A DNA stretch of 25,188 bases from Victivallales bacterium (GCA_900769285.1 CAAGGB010000152.1:1-25188), one strand, 5' to 3'. Shown: positions 14,043-23,214, counted from the stretch's first letter. Numbers and translations: made by a program. Notes: generated by a model not told the origin, from the sequence alone.

Positions 14043-15107
14043 TCAGGGACGGGGCGGCAGGATGAACAGGACGGTGGCGGCGCCGGTGAGGCGGCACGCT
14101 TCCAGGCAGTGGGGCAGGAAGAATGCGTCGCCGCGCTTCAGACGCAGGTCGCCGATGGCGAACTCGCCCTCCGTGACGACGCCGATGCGGAAGCTGCGCC
14201 GCGTCAGGTCGAGCTCCCAGGAGCCCGTGAAGGCGAGGCGCTCGACGGCGAAGTAGCCGCTGACGGCCTCGTGCGGGATGAGGCTCTCCAGGAGGCCGTC
14301 AGCCGTGCGGACCAGCGTCAGGCGGCGCGGCGTGCACAGCTCGCGGACCTGCTCCGGCGTGCGCGGCGTGTAGTCGAACAGCCCTAGGGCGGTCTCCGGG
14401 CTGAGGCCCGCGAAGCGCTGCGCCTCGGTCAGCTCGATGCCGCAGCAGTTCCGCTCCGGCACGATGACCAGATCGGACGGCTCCATGACCTCGACCATCG
14501 TCACGCCCGGGCCGATGGCGTGCGGCAGGCCGCCGCGGATGACGATGACGTCTCCCGCCTTCACGGCCAGGCGGTTGCACATGCCAAGGCCCTCGTGGAA
14601 CTCGCCGTCGAGGCACTCGCGCCTGAACGTCTCGCGGTTCAGCGTCGGGCTGAAGCCGACGAGCAGATAGGGCTCCACGCCGTCGATGATGCGCGTCGAG
14701 AGGACGAGCCACGCCTCGGTCTTGCCGTAGTCGGCGTGGAAGTGGCGTCGGGCATCCTCGCGCGTCGGATGCACCTGCATGGGAAGCTGCTCGGCGGAGT
14801 CGAGCAGCTTGGTGAGGACGGCCGGCGTCTCGCCGAACGTGGCCAGATGCTCCTCGCCCAGGCAGTCCACCGCGTGCTCGTGCAGGAAGCCCGCGAAGAG
14901 GTGCGGCGTGCCCTCGTAGTCGATGAGGGACAGCCCGTGTCCGCGCGAATGGTAGGCGCGGCCATTGCCCTCGATGCACGAGGCGATCCAGCTCTCGGGG
15001 AAGCGGCAGTCCGCCGGATGCGGCGACCCGCAGAGCGCGTCGATGCCGCTGCCGCCTCGGTACAGGCGTAGGACACGGCAGGGATAGAACCGAAATGGCT
15101 TGATCAT
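14043..15107 (-). CDS. manA: Class I mannose-6-phosphate isomerase
   Basis: A 354-residue type I phosphomannose isomerase interconverting mannose 6-phosphate and fructose 6-phosphate. The zinc site is visible as Q-V-H-P-T (Q111, H113), G-K-T-E-A-W (E131) and G-L-P-H-A-I-G-P-G (H196), each in its usual order. The start R-L-Y-R-G-G-S-G-I-D resembles the W-R-G-G-G entry of bacterial homologues, and the C-terminal cupin carries K-R-G-D-A-F-F-L-P. The start at 15107 gives the normal family length; an in-frame ATG upstream would read back through the tRNA gene. It heads the nine-gene minus-strand block. The 185 bases before it hold a divergent tRNA promoter and only a weak candidate of its own (TTGCTT, 17 bases, CATATT on the minus strand, 15217-15189). 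It could feed imported mannose into glycolysis or supply mannose for glycans. Confidence 0.92.
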   Translation of the reverse strand: MIKPFRFYPCRVLRLYRGGSGIDALCGSPHPADCRFPESWIASCIEGNGRAYHSRGHGLSLIDYEGTPHLFAGFLHEHAVDCLGEEHLATFGETPAVLTKLLDSAEQLPMQVHPTREDARRHFHADYGKTEAWLVLSTRIIDGVEPYLLVGFSPTLNRETFRRECLDGEFHEGLGMCNRLAVKAGDVIVIRGGLPHAIGPGVTMVEVMEPSDLVIVPERNCCGIELTEAQRFAGLSPETALGLFDYTPRTPEQVRELCTPRRLTLVRTADGLLESLIPHEAVSGYFAVERLAFTGSWELDLTRRSFRIGVVTEGEFAIGDLRLKRGDAFFLPHCLEACRLTGAATVLFILPPRP

Positions 15108-15249
15108 GGCTGGCTGGAAAGGGGTGGGGAGGTTTCGGGGATGGGCGCGTCGTGAGAATGGCGCGGCAACGTTTGGGAATATGGCCTTAATATGGTGGCT
15201 GATTGACCCAAAAGCAACACCATCACGAACATAAATGAATGGCTCGTCC

Positions 15250-15278
15250 TTGAAACGTCGCTGGTGCGGGGATATAGT
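15250..15278 (+). promoter_or_regulatory. Sigma70-type promoter of the tRNA-Arg gene
   Basis: TTGAAA at 15250-15255 and TATAGT at 15273-15278 are separated by exactly 17 bases. Predicted transcription starts near 15285, about eight bases before the mature tRNA. This is the best housekeeping-type promoter I see in the window. Confidence 0.8.
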
Positions 15279-15292
15279 ATGGGCAACATAAT

Positions 15293-15369
15293 GGCCCGAT
15301 AGCTCACCCGGATAGAGCAACTGCCTTCTAAGCAGTAGGTAAGGAGTTCGAGTCTCCTTCGGGCTACCA
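15293..15369 (+). tRNA. tRNA-Arg (anticodon TCT), CCA encoded
   Basis: A complete 77-base cloverleaf. The acceptor stem is GGCCCGA paired with TCGGGCT, including a G-U first pair. The D arm is GCTC/GAGC. The anticodon stem ACTGC/GCAGT encloses loop CTTCTAA, giving anticodon TCT, which reads AGA and AGG. A 5-base variable region follows, then the T arm AGGAG/CTCCT with loop TTCGAGT, discriminator A and genome-encoded CCA. The D and anticodon arms closely resemble E. coli tRNA-Arg(UCU). It has its own promoter and terminator and lies between two minus-strand genes. In this GC-rich genome it reads rare arginine codons. Confidence 0.96.
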
Positions 15370-15376
15370 GCCTGTC

Positions 15377-15421
15377 GGCAGGGTTTCCAGACGCACTGCA
15401 CCCGGAAACCCTGCCTTTTTT
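15377..15421 (+). terminator. Rho-independent terminator of the tRNA gene
   Basis: GGCAGGGTTTCC (15377-15388) pairs perfectly over 12 bases with GGAAACCCTGCC (15404-15415) and is followed by six T residues (15416-15421). The 15-base loop is unpaired. The T-run lies on the plus strand only, so it serves the tRNA and not the sialidase gene ending at 15437. Confidence 0.92.
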
Positions 15422-15436
15422 GTGTCGCAGGCTCGG

Positions 15437-16564
15437 TCAGCGCTGGGGCGGTGGCGGGACGAGGCGGCAGGCGACGACGGACTGACGCTCGGGGCCGTCG
15501 TGGTACTTGACGTAGGTGACGGCGAGTACATGGCCGTCCGGGAGGAGGCTGACGCCCGGGTAGCCGCAGTCCCAGCCGTCGTAGTTGTGGAGCAGCTTGA
15601 GGCGCAGTCCGGGGCGTCCGGCGATGATGTCGGCGTAGGTTCCGAGCCAGGCGATGAAGTGGCCCTTGGTGGGGGATTTGGGCGCGGTGTCGCGGAACGC
15701 GATGAGCCAGCGGCCGTCGGGGAGGCGGATGCCGGCATGACGGTCGCCAGTGAGCGCCCAGGCGGTCTCGCGGGCGGGCGTCCAGGTCTGTCCCTCGTCA
15801 CGGCTGGTGGTCATCAGGGAATGTCCGGTGCGCGTGTTCTCACGCATGATGAGGCAGAGCTCGTCGCCGTCGTCGGAGCGCAGTGCGAACGCCTCGCAGG
15901 GGCTCTTGCCCTCGACGCGGCAGACGACGCGCGGCTCGGACCAGGAGAAGCCGCCGTCGGCCGTGACGGTGGCGAGGACTTCGAGCGGATGGCGGTCGCG
16001 GCCGTCCGCGGGGCCGCGGTGGAAGAACGCCATGGTGCGTCCGTCCTTCAGGGGCACCATGCTCGTGAAGGTCATCACGCAGCGGAACGCCGCGCCCAGC
16101 GGCGGCAGCTCGCGCCAGCTTAGGCCGTCGTCCTCGCTGACGATGGCCGGCATCGCGTTGGCGAACCGCTGACGGTCATTGCCCAGATAGGCGGAGAAGA
16201 CGAAGATCCGCGCCTTGCCGTCGGGGCCGACGATGCGGTAGATGCTCGGGCAGTTCCAGTGGTTCGACATGCCGGGAGGCAGCAGGCCGTCCTGGCGCGT
16301 CCAGGTGCGCCCGCCGTCCTCCGAGCGCGCCAACTGGCCCGCATGGCCGCCATGCGGCACGCACCAGACGCAGAGCACCGTCTCCGTGCCCGGCAACTGC
16401 ACGGTCGTCGGATGCCCCTGATAGAGCTCGGCGGTGCCCGCCGCGACCACCGTGTCCTTGCTGAAGTCCCGTGACAGATCGAGGAATTCCGGGCCGCCGT
16501 CGGCGCCCCGAAGACCGCTGGCCAAGGCTGACAAAAAAATTACTGAAATAAATTTGCAATTCAT
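15437..16564 (-). CDS. Secreted sialidase-fold (BNR/Asp-box) protein
   Basis: A 375-residue six-bladed beta-propeller protein of the sialidase superfamily. A signal peptide is visible at residues 2-18 (F-I-S-V-I-F-L-S-A-L-A-S-G), and its codons are notably AT-rich. Four Asp-boxes are readable: S-E-D-G-G-R-T-W at 81, S-E-D-D-G-L-S-W at 143, T-A-D-G-G-F-S-W at 201 and S-R-D-E-G-Q-T-W at 254. Candidate active-site residues include E224 in S-P-C-E-A-F, R241 in M-R-E-N and R291 in A-F-R-D-T. The classical R-I-P motif is not present, so it may be an exo-sialidase or one of many PVC sialidase-like proteins acting on other sugars. It is divergent from the glycosidase operon across a 106-base gap, suggesting shared control and a common glycan target. 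No Shine-Dalgarno is evident. Confidence 0.85.
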   Translation of the reverse strand: MNCKFISVIFLSALASGLRGADGGPEFLDLSRDFSKDTVVAAGTAELYQGHPTTVQLPGTETVLCVWCVPHGGHAGQLARSEDGGRTWTRQDGLLPPGMSNHWNCPSIYRIVGPDGKARIFVFSAYLGNDRQRFANAMPAIVSEDDGLSWRELPPLGAAFRCVMTFTSMVPLKDGRTMAFFHRGPADGRDRHPLEVLATVTADGGFSWSEPRVVCRVEGKSPCEAFALRSDDGDELCLIMRENTRTGHSLMTTSRDEGQTWTPARETAWALTGDRHAGIRLPDGRWLIAFRDTAPKSPTKGHFIAWLGTYADIIAGRPGLRLKLLHNYDGWDCGYPGVSLLPDGHVLAVTYVKYHDGPERQSVVACRLVPPPPQR

Positions 16565-16670
16565 GGAAGTGCGTTCAAATTTATGCTAGTAGTCTGTCGT
16601 GTGGCGTTTTCTGGCCAGGTGGCTGTGGGAAGGCGTCAGGGAACAAGGAACTATAACCCAAGGGAAAACC

Positions 16671-19529
16671 ATGTCAAACCGTCTGGCTCTGGCTCTGGCC
16701 GTGCATCTGCTGTCCGCCGTTCTGCTGTGGGGCGCGGCTCCGTGGCGCCTGTCGGCGTCGTTCAACACCACTGGCGCCATCCTGCATGGGAGCGAGCAGG
16801 TGGCGCGCTTCACCACCAGCTACTTCCTCAAGGACTGGCGCGGCGGCTCCGTGACGCGGCTGGACGTCAGGTCGCTTGAGACGGGGCGTCTGCTGGGGCA
16901 GACCCAGAAGGACGCCCCCAAGTTCACCGCCGAGCTCGACATCCGGCAGACCGACGCGCGTACCGTGCGGATGGACTATCGCCTCCTCATCCACGAGCAG
17001 GCCGAGCTCAACACGCTCTACGCCGGCTTCACCTTCCCCGCCGCGCTGCTGGCCGGGCAGACCTACGCCGCCGATGGCGGCGACGCCAAGCCCTTCCCCG
17101 ACACCTTGGGCGCCACGCACCTCATCTACCACCCCGTCACCACCTTCACCATGACGACGCCCCACGGGCCGCTCACCGTCCGCTTCCCGAAGCCCACCGG
17201 CTTCCTCCTCCAGGACAACCGCCAGTGGTCGGACAGCTTCACCCTCCGGCTCGGCAACGCCGACGACAGCACCAAGACCGTCAAGCCCGGCGACGCCAAC
17301 ATCTTCTCCTTCGACCTCATCTTCCCCCAGGACGTCGAGGTCGTCCTGCCGCAAAAGACCGTCCTGACCGCCGGCGAGGACTGGATACCCCTCACGCCGG
17401 TCCTAGGCATCAAGAAGGGCTCCGCCCTCGACTTCTCGCGCTTCGGCTTCACGGACGCGCCGGCCGGCAAGCATGGCCGGGTGCGCGCCGTCGGCCAGCA
17501 CTTCGAGTTCGAGCGGCTGCCGGGCGTCAGCCAGCGCTTCTACGGCGTGAACTTCGTCGGCATGGGCCAGTATCACAGCCATGAGCGCGCGGCGGAGCTG
17601 GCGGAGCGGCTGCTGCGGCTGGGCTACAATACCGTCCGTCTCCACCATCATGAGCGTCCTGTCCAGACCCGCGACCGCAAGGACTCCACCCAGGTCGACC
17701 CGCAGCGACTCGACCAGCTCCACTTCTTCTTCGCCGAGCTGAAGAGGCGCGGCATCTATGTGACCACCGACCTCTTCGTCTCCCGCTGTGTCCACAACCG
17801 CGACATCTGGCCCGGCATGGAGGGCGACGTGAGCATGGGCGACTACAAGAAGCTGCTGGCCGTCAGCCGCCCCGCCCTGGAGAACCTCAAGCAGTTCACC
17901 CGCAACTTCCTGGGCGCGCGCAACCCCTACACCGGCATGTCCATGGCCGAGGACCCCGCCATGGCCTGGATCAGCCTCGTCAACGAGAACACGCCCAGCA
18001 TCGGCTGGGCGCGCATGAGCGGACCCGTCAAGCAGGAGTACCTTAAGGCCTACAACGCCTGGCTCATGCGCAAGTACGGCTCTGCAGAGGCCCGCAACCG
18101 CGCCTGGAACGTCCAGCGCCCCGACACCCTCACCGAGCTCGTCCACCCCAACCAGCCCGCCGCCGAGGAGGAGCGCGACTTCTGTCTCTTCCTCGAGGAG
18201 CGCTTCAAGGCCATGTTCGACGAGCTCAAGGCGTTCCTGCGCGACGAGCTACGCTGCCAGGCGCTGCTCACCGACATGAACTTCAGCACCATCAACAGCT
18301 GGACGCAGAGCATCCGCAAGCGCTACGACTACGTCGACCACCACTTCTACATCGACCATCCCAGCTTCCTCGATGAGCGGTGGCGTCTGCCCTCGAGCTG
18401 CCCGAACGTCTCCGTCATCGCGCGCGGCGACCTGGGCGGCACCTGGAGCGGCCTGGCGCGGATGTTCGACCGCCCGTTCACCATCTCCGAGTACAACTAC
18501 TCGGGTCCTGGCCGCTACCGCGGCGTCGGCGGCATCCTGACCGGCTGTCTCGGCGCCATCCAGGACTGGGCCGCCATCTGGCGCTTCGCCTACGCCCACA
18601 GCGACCGCCCCGTCTTCACCCCCGAGGTCACCAACTACTTCGACATGTCCAAGGACCCGCTCAACCAGTGCGCCGAACGCGCCACCCTCATGCTCTATCT
18701 GCGGCAGGACCTCAAGCCCGCCGACACGTCCATCGCCATCACCCTGTCCGATGACTTCACTCGCACCGTGCCCGGACGCCTCCCCGACTCGACCGTGCCC
18801 GCCTGGCGGCATCTCATCGCCCTCGCACAGCTCGGAACCGCCGTCGGCAACGACAACCTCGGCGCCTTCCGCCCCACCGTCACCGTGCCCCTCGACGACC
18901 AGGCGCCCACCGCCGGAACCGTCGTCAAGACCAAGGGCGCACTCGGCGAGGAAGGCTACGGACAGCTCATCCAGGTCATCGGACAGCAGAAATGGCTCCC
19001 CGAGGGCAACCGCACCGACTTCTCCCGCAAGCCCTTCCCACGCCAGACGCGCAATGGCGAATTCACCATCCTCCCCCAGGAGGACACCATGCTCCTCGAC
19101 ACCGAGCGCACCGCCGGCGGCTTCGCCCCCGCCGGCACCACCCTCACCACCCGTGCCCTCACCGTCCGCATCCTCGACACCGACGCCACCGTCTGGGCCT
19201 CCGCCCTCGACCAGGAGCCGCTCTCGACCTCCAGGCACCTCCTCGTCACCCACCTCACCGACCTCGTCAACACCGGCATGACCTTCGCCGAGGCCGAACG
19301 GCGCACCCTGCTCAACTGGGGCAAGATGCCGCAGCTCGTCCGCAACGGCCGCGCCGTCGTCACCTTCCGACACCAGAACGCCGCCAAGGCCACCGTCTGG
19401 GTCCTCCGTCCCGACGGCGAGCGCCTCCACACACTCCCCGTCACCAGAACCCCCGACGGCTTCCAGCTCGAGCTCGCCGTCAAGGGCCCCGATGGCGCCC
19501 GGATGCTCTACGAAATCGTCATCGACTGA
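16671..19529 (+). CDS. Secreted clan GH-A glycoside hydrolase
   Basis: A 952-residue exported enzyme. A signal peptide covers residues 1-23 (L-A-L-A-L-A-V-H-L-L-S-A-V-L-L-W-G-A). A beta-rich domain (about 25-270) precedes a TIM barrel. The barrel starts at R-F-Y-G-V-N-F-V-G (289) and runs through G-Y-N-T-V-R-L-H-H-H (318) and G-I-Y-V-T-T-D-L-F-V (361). The acid/base candidate is E439 in I-S-L-V-N-E-N, and the nucleophile candidate is E607 in T-I-S-E-Y-N-Y. About 300 residues of C-terminal beta-sandwich domains follow. The order fits GH5- or GH42-like enzymes of clan GH-A; the precise family and substrate are unclear. The start at 16671 is supported by AAGGGAAAA just upstream and by the signal peptide; the longer frame has no such features. 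It is followed after 86 bases by another secreted glycan-active gene. Confidence 0.86.
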   Translation: MSNRLALALAVHLLSAVLLWGAAPWRLSASFNTTGAILHGSEQVARFTTSYFLKDWRGGSVTRLDVRSLETGRLLGQTQKDAPKFTAELDIRQTDARTVRMDYRLLIHEQAELNTLYAGFTFPAALLAGQTYAADGGDAKPFPDTLGATHLIYHPVTTFTMTTPHGPLTVRFPKPTGFLLQDNRQWSDSFTLRLGNADDSTKTVKPGDANIFSFDLIFPQDVEVVLPQKTVLTAGEDWIPLTPVLGIKKGSALDFSRFGFTDAPAGKHGRVRAVGQHFEFERLPGVSQRFYGVNFVGMGQYHSHERAAELAERLLRLGYNTVRLHHHERPVQTRDRKDSTQVDPQRLDQLHFFFAELKRRGIYVTTDLFVSRCVHNRDIWPGMEGDVSMGDYKKLLAVSRPALENLKQFTRNFLGARNPYTGMSMAEDPAMAWISLVNENTPSIGWARMSGPVKQEYLKAYNAWLMRKYGSAEARNRAWNVQRPDTLTELVHPNQPAAEEERDFCLFLEERFKAMFDELKAFLRDELRCQALLTDMNFSTINSWTQSIRKRYDYVDHHFYIDHPSFLDERWRLPSSCPNVSVIARGDLGGTWSGLARMFDRPFTISEYNYSGPGRYRGVGGILTGCLGAIQDWAAIWRFAYAHSDRPVFTPEVTNYFDMSKDPLNQCAERATLMLYLRQDLKPADTSIAITLSDDFTRTVPGRLPDSTVPAWRHLIALAQLGTAVGNDNLGAFRPTVTVPLDDQAPTAGTVVKTKGALGEEGYGQLIQVIGQQKWLPEGNRTDFSRKPFPRQTRNGEFTILPQEDTMLLDTERTAGGFAPAGTTLTTRALTVRILDTDATVWASALDQEPLSTSRHLLVTHLTDLVNTGMTFAEAERRTLLNWGKMPQLVRNGRAVVTFRHQNAAKATVWVLRPDGERLHTLPVTRTPDGFQLELAVKGPDGARMLYEIVID

Positions 19530-19615
19530 CGACCGTCTGCCGCTCCCTCCGGACGGGTCACGAACAGCCACCACGACTAGGCGAAACCGCCTCTGACCAA
19601 GGAGTTGTCCCCATC

Positions 19616-22600
19616 ATGAAGCGCCCCTGCTGTATGCTGCTGATGTCCCTGCTGCTGCTCTGCGGTGTCCGGCTGACCGCCGCGCCGCAGCGGATGCGGA
19701 CGCGGTTCCCGGTGCTGGACACGCCTATCGCGGATGCGGTCTTCCGCCCGGAGGGCGACGGCGACTGCTCGGCGGCCCTCCAGGTCGCCATCGACCGCCT
19801 GCACGCCGAGGGCGGCGGCACGCTGTTCCTGCCCGCCGGACGCTATGAGCTGCATCAGCCCATCCGGCTGCGCACCGGCGTCACGCTGCGCGGCGACAAC
19901 CCGCCGGTGGCGGTCGTCCCGGAGGGCTCTGCGTTGCCCGGACGCCACCCCAGCCTCACGCCTCCCGACACGCTGGGCACGCTCCTTTGCCTCCGCCCGG
20001 CGGACCGTCGGGAAGAGGGTCGTCCCGCTATCGAGATGGAGTCGTGCGGCACGGGACTGCGCGAGCTGGTCTTCTGGTACCCCGACCAGGATGGCAAGAC
20101 GCCCTATCCCTGGACGGTCGCGACCGTACCGGCGCGCATCAACGACAGCCAGAGCATCGTCAACTGCCGTTTCATCAACGCCTGGCGCGCCATCCGCTTC
20201 GGGCCGCATGGCAACGAGCTGCACACGGTCCGCAGAACCGCCATCACCGCGCTGCGCACCGCCATCGAGATGGACACGGTGACCGACATCGGTCGCCTGG
20301 ACAGCCTCTGGCTTGGCCCCGAGACCTGGCTGGACGCCCCCCTGCCGGGACGGCCCGCGCCAGCGGCGCTGGCCGAGGCACTGCGCCAGGCGACCGGCAT
20401 CGTCATCCACCGCTCGGACTGGGAGTACATCCGCAATGTCGTCATCAGCGGCCTGGGCACAGGGCTGCATTTCCTGTGCGGCGTGCGTGGCACCACCAAC
20501 GCGGTCATGCATCAGGTGCTGGTGCGCGATGGCGGTGTCGGCCTGCGCCTGGCCGAGCTGAACCGCGTCGGACTCGCCGTGCAGGGCTGCGCGTTCGTGA
20601 ACAACGACACGGCCATCGAGACGACGGCGGGCTTCACCACCTTCGCACAGCTCCATAGTTGCCGCCTCGTCGGCAAGACCGACGCCTCGACGCCCCTCAT
20701 GCGGCTGAATGGCGCGGGCACGCTCACCTTCTCGCGTGGACGCCTGGACGCCGCCGGGCAGACGGTGCAGGCGCTGAACGGACGCCTCGTCGCCGTCGGT
20801 GTCGAGGCCGCCGAGGCGGTGGCGTTCGAGGCGGGGCCGTCGCTCCGGACGCTGCGGCTGCTGGGCGGTTCTCTGGCCACGTCCGCACGGTTGCCGGACG
20901 CGGCACCCGACGCGGCGGAGGTGGTCGCCGGCGAGCCGCCTGACGGTCTGCTGCCGCCGGAGCTGCCGCCGCAGACGGGCCTGCGCACGACGGGTGGCGG
21001 CTGTGCGCCTGGCTTCGTCGCCGAGACGCTGCTCAATGTGCGTGACTACGGCGCCTCGCCGTCGCTGTCCGACAACGGCCCGGCGTTTCGGGCCGCCCTG
21101 GACGCGGCCGCCGCGCTGCGGCGGCCCACTGTGGTCTATGTGCCGGCGGGGCTGTATCCGTTTGCGTCGGACATCGCGGTGCCGTCGGGCGTCGAGCTGC
21201 GCGGCTGCCAGCCCGTGCCATTCCACACGTCGGCGGGCGGCTCGGTGCTGATGCCGGTGCAGCACCGCGGCCGCGAGGACGCGCCCGCCTTCATCTCGCT
21301 CCAGGCGAACGCCGGCATCCGTGGCATCGGCGTCTGGTACCGTGAGCAGGACCATCGTGAGCCTGTCCCGTATCCCTGGACCATCCGGGCGCTCGGCAAG
21401 GGCTGCTGGATTACCGACACCAACCTCGCCAACGCCTGGAATGGCCTCGACCTCGGCTCCGTCGCCGATGCCTCCGGCCATGCCGTCAACTACCTCTCCG
21501 GCGCGTTCCTCCGCCGGGGCATCCTGGTCGCCAACACCTCCTCCGGCGAGCTGGCCGACGTCCAGTTCAATCCCCACTACGCCCTGCGGCGCCCCAAGGA
21601 CTTCCCACAGGCCTACCCGAATCCCGTTCCTCCCCAGCGCCTCAGCGAGAGCATCCGTGAGCGGCTGGAGGGGCTTATCCTCGACGGCACCCGAAACGAG
21701 CGGCTCATCGGCACCTTCCTCTATGCCGCACAGGACGGCATCACGCTCCGCAATGCCGCACAGGCCGACATCATCATGCACGGCACCGACACCGCCTGGC
21801 GCGCCGCCCGGCTCTCCGGAGACACCCACGTCACCTTCATCCTGGCACAGCTCGTGCCGCTCGGCGCCCAGCCTGTCGCCGCCATCGTCACCGACCCCGA
21901 CTTCACAGGCCGCGCCGTCTTCCTGGCCTCACAGATGTGGGCCGGTCCGCGCACGGCCAGCCTCCAGGGGCCGGGCGCCGTCATCCTCGACCAGTTCAAC
22001 TCCTGCACCGGCCCCATCGAGGCGCAACGGGGCACCCTCCAGGTCAGCGCCGGCAGCTTCTCCTCGAACCTGCTGCGGCACCTCGACCTCGGCGAGGGCG
22101 TGACTGCCGTCACCTCCCTCGCCACGCTTGCCGCGCGGAGCGCCGTCCGCATCCATGGCGGACGCCCCGGCGTCTACCGCTCCTGCGCCAATGACGCCAT
22201 GCCGCCCCCGCCCCTGCCACCCCAAGACCATAATGCCGCCATCCGAACCGACTTCGCCACCGACTTCGAGACCGACAGCCCCGACGACCCCTTCATCAGC
22301 GACACCATCGCCACCGTTGGCGGCAACATCCGCGCCTCCAGCGACGTCACCTGCCGCCTCATCGAGAGCCCAGACGCCCATTCTGGACGCCATGTCGCCC
22401 TGCTGTCCGGCACACCCACCGCCGGAAAGCATTCCTTCGCCTACGCCCAGATTTTCCTGCCGCGACGAATCGTCATGCCGGACACCATCCTCACCTACTG
22501 GATACGTCCACTCAACGACAATGGCAGCCATTCCGGCCTGGACATGCGCTTCACGGACGGCACTGTCCTCCGCGACATGGGCGTCCGGGACACCGCTGGC

Positions 22601-23044
22601 CTCTCCTGCCACACGGGCACGCCCAAGGGACCCATCGGCAAGTGGACCAAAGTCACTGTCCAGCTCGGACAGACTCCGGCCTGCGGTAAGGTCATCGACA
22701 AGATGATGCTCGCCTTCGACACCCAGCGCCCCATCGACGAGCCCTTCCGCGTGATGGTCGACGACATTCGCCTGGAGACCGCCCTGCCACCCGCAGCCTG
22801 GGACCTCCGACTGCTTCAGGACAGCCGGAACCGCATCACGCTGACGGGCATTCCCGACGGCATGACCGTCGTCTATTCGCTCGATGGCTGTGACCCAACG
22901 CCCACCTCGCCTCGCTATGAGCGTCCGCTTGAGCTGCCTGCCGGAACAGGCCGTACACTGGCCGAATTCCGCTATGCCTATCTGTCTGCGGACGGCAGCC
23001 GGATTCTGCCCTTCGTCTTCTCCAGGCTGCTGATGGCGCAATAA
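19616..23044 (+). CDS. Secreted double beta-helix protein (pectate-lyase/GH55-like)
   Basis: A 1142-residue exported protein. A signal peptide spans residues 1-23 (M-L-L-M-S-L-L-L-L-C-G-V). Two pectate-lyase-3-type beta-helix domains follow. The first opens at about residue 40 with D-G-D-C-S-A-A-L-Q-V-A-I and F-L-P-A-G-R-Y. The second opens at about 470 with V-R-D-Y-G-A-S and Y-V-P-A-G-L-Y, as in the tandem helices of GH55 and phage tailspike-like depolymerases. From about 878 comes a jelly-roll, carbohydrate-binding-like domain (F-A-T-D-F-E-T-D). The last 65 residues resemble the chitobiase C-terminal Ig module (V-Y-S-L-D-G-C-D-P-T). AAGGAG at 19599-19604 fixes the start. It is probably co-transcribed with the glycosidase upstream. 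Its TAA stop coincides with the first word of the 9-bp repeat array. The substrate is unknown. Confidence 0.85.
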   Translation: MKRPCCMLLMSLLLLCGVRLTAAPQRMRTRFPVLDTPIADAVFRPEGDGDCSAALQVAIDRLHAEGGGTLFLPAGRYELHQPIRLRTGVTLRGDNPPVAVVPEGSALPGRHPSLTPPDTLGTLLCLRPADRREEGRPAIEMESCGTGLRELVFWYPDQDGKTPYPWTVATVPARINDSQSIVNCRFINAWRAIRFGPHGNELHTVRRTAITALRTAIEMDTVTDIGRLDSLWLGPETWLDAPLPGRPAPAALAEALRQATGIVIHRSDWEYIRNVVISGLGTGLHFLCGVRGTTNAVMHQVLVRDGGVGLRLAELNRVGLAVQGCAFVNNDTAIETTAGFTTFAQLHSCRLVGKTDASTPLMRLNGAGTLTFSRGRLDAAGQTVQALNGRLVAVGVEAAEAVAFEAGPSLRTLRLLGGSLATSARLPDAAPDAAEVVAGEPPDGLLPPELPPQTGLRTTGGGCAPGFVAETLLNVRDYGASPSLSDNGPAFRAALDAAAALRRPTVVYVPAGLYPFASDIAVPSGVELRGCQPVPFHTSAGGSVLMPVQHRGREDAPAFISLQANAGIRGIGVWYREQDHREPVPYPWTIRALGKGCWITDTNLANAWNGLDLGSVADASGHAVNYLSGAFLRRGILVANTSSGELADVQFNPHYALRRPKDFPQAYPNPVPPQRLSESIRERLEGLILDGTRNERLIGTFLYAAQDGITLRNAAQADIIMHGTDTAWRAARLSGDTHVTFILAQLVPLGAQPVAAIVTDPDFTGRAVFLASQMWAGPRTASLQGPGAVILDQFNSCTGPIEAQRGTLQVSAGSFSSNLLRHLDLGEGVTAVTSLATLAARSAVRIHGGRPGVYRSCANDAMPPPPLPPQDHNAAIRTDFATDFETDSPDDPFISDTIATVGGNIRASSDVTCRLIESPDAHSGRHVALLSGTPTAGKHSFAYAQIFLPRRIVMPDTILTYWIRPLNDNGSHSGLDMRFTDGTVLRDMGVRDTAGLSCHTGTPKGPIGKWTKVTVQLGQTPACGKVIDKMMLAFDTQRPIDEPFRVMVDDIRLETALPPAAWDLRLLQDSRNRITLTGIPDGMTVVYSLDGCDPTPTSPRYERPLELPAGTGRTLAEFRYAYLSADGSRILPFVFSRLLMAQ

Positions 23045-23203
23045 GCCCTATGGGAAAAATGAGCCCTATGAGCCCTATGGGAAAATAAGCCCTATGGGCC
23101 GTATGAGCCTTATGGGAAAATAAGCCCTATGAGCCCTATGAGCCCTATGAGCCCTATGAGCCCTATGAGCCCTATGGGACATATGAGCCCTATGGGCCCT
23201 ATG
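23044..23203. repeat. 9-bp tandem repeat array (AGCCCTATG)
   Basis: Eighteen consecutive 8-9-base units, eleven of them exactly AGCCCTATG, six of these back to back at 23123-23176. Variant units are GGAAAAATG, GGAAAATA (twice, 8 bases), GGCCGTATG, AGCCTTATG, GGACATATG and GGCCCTATG. The array starts at the stop codon of the beta-helix gene. Read on the minus strand it gives only low-complexity I-G-L or H-R-A repeats, so it is not treated as coding. It lies between convergent genes. Confidence 0.95.
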
Positions 23204-23214
23204 GGGCAAAAAAA

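Noticed and set aside
23044..23203. CRISPR array
   Set aside because: Units are 9 bases and abut each other with no unique spacers of normal length, and no cas genes are present.
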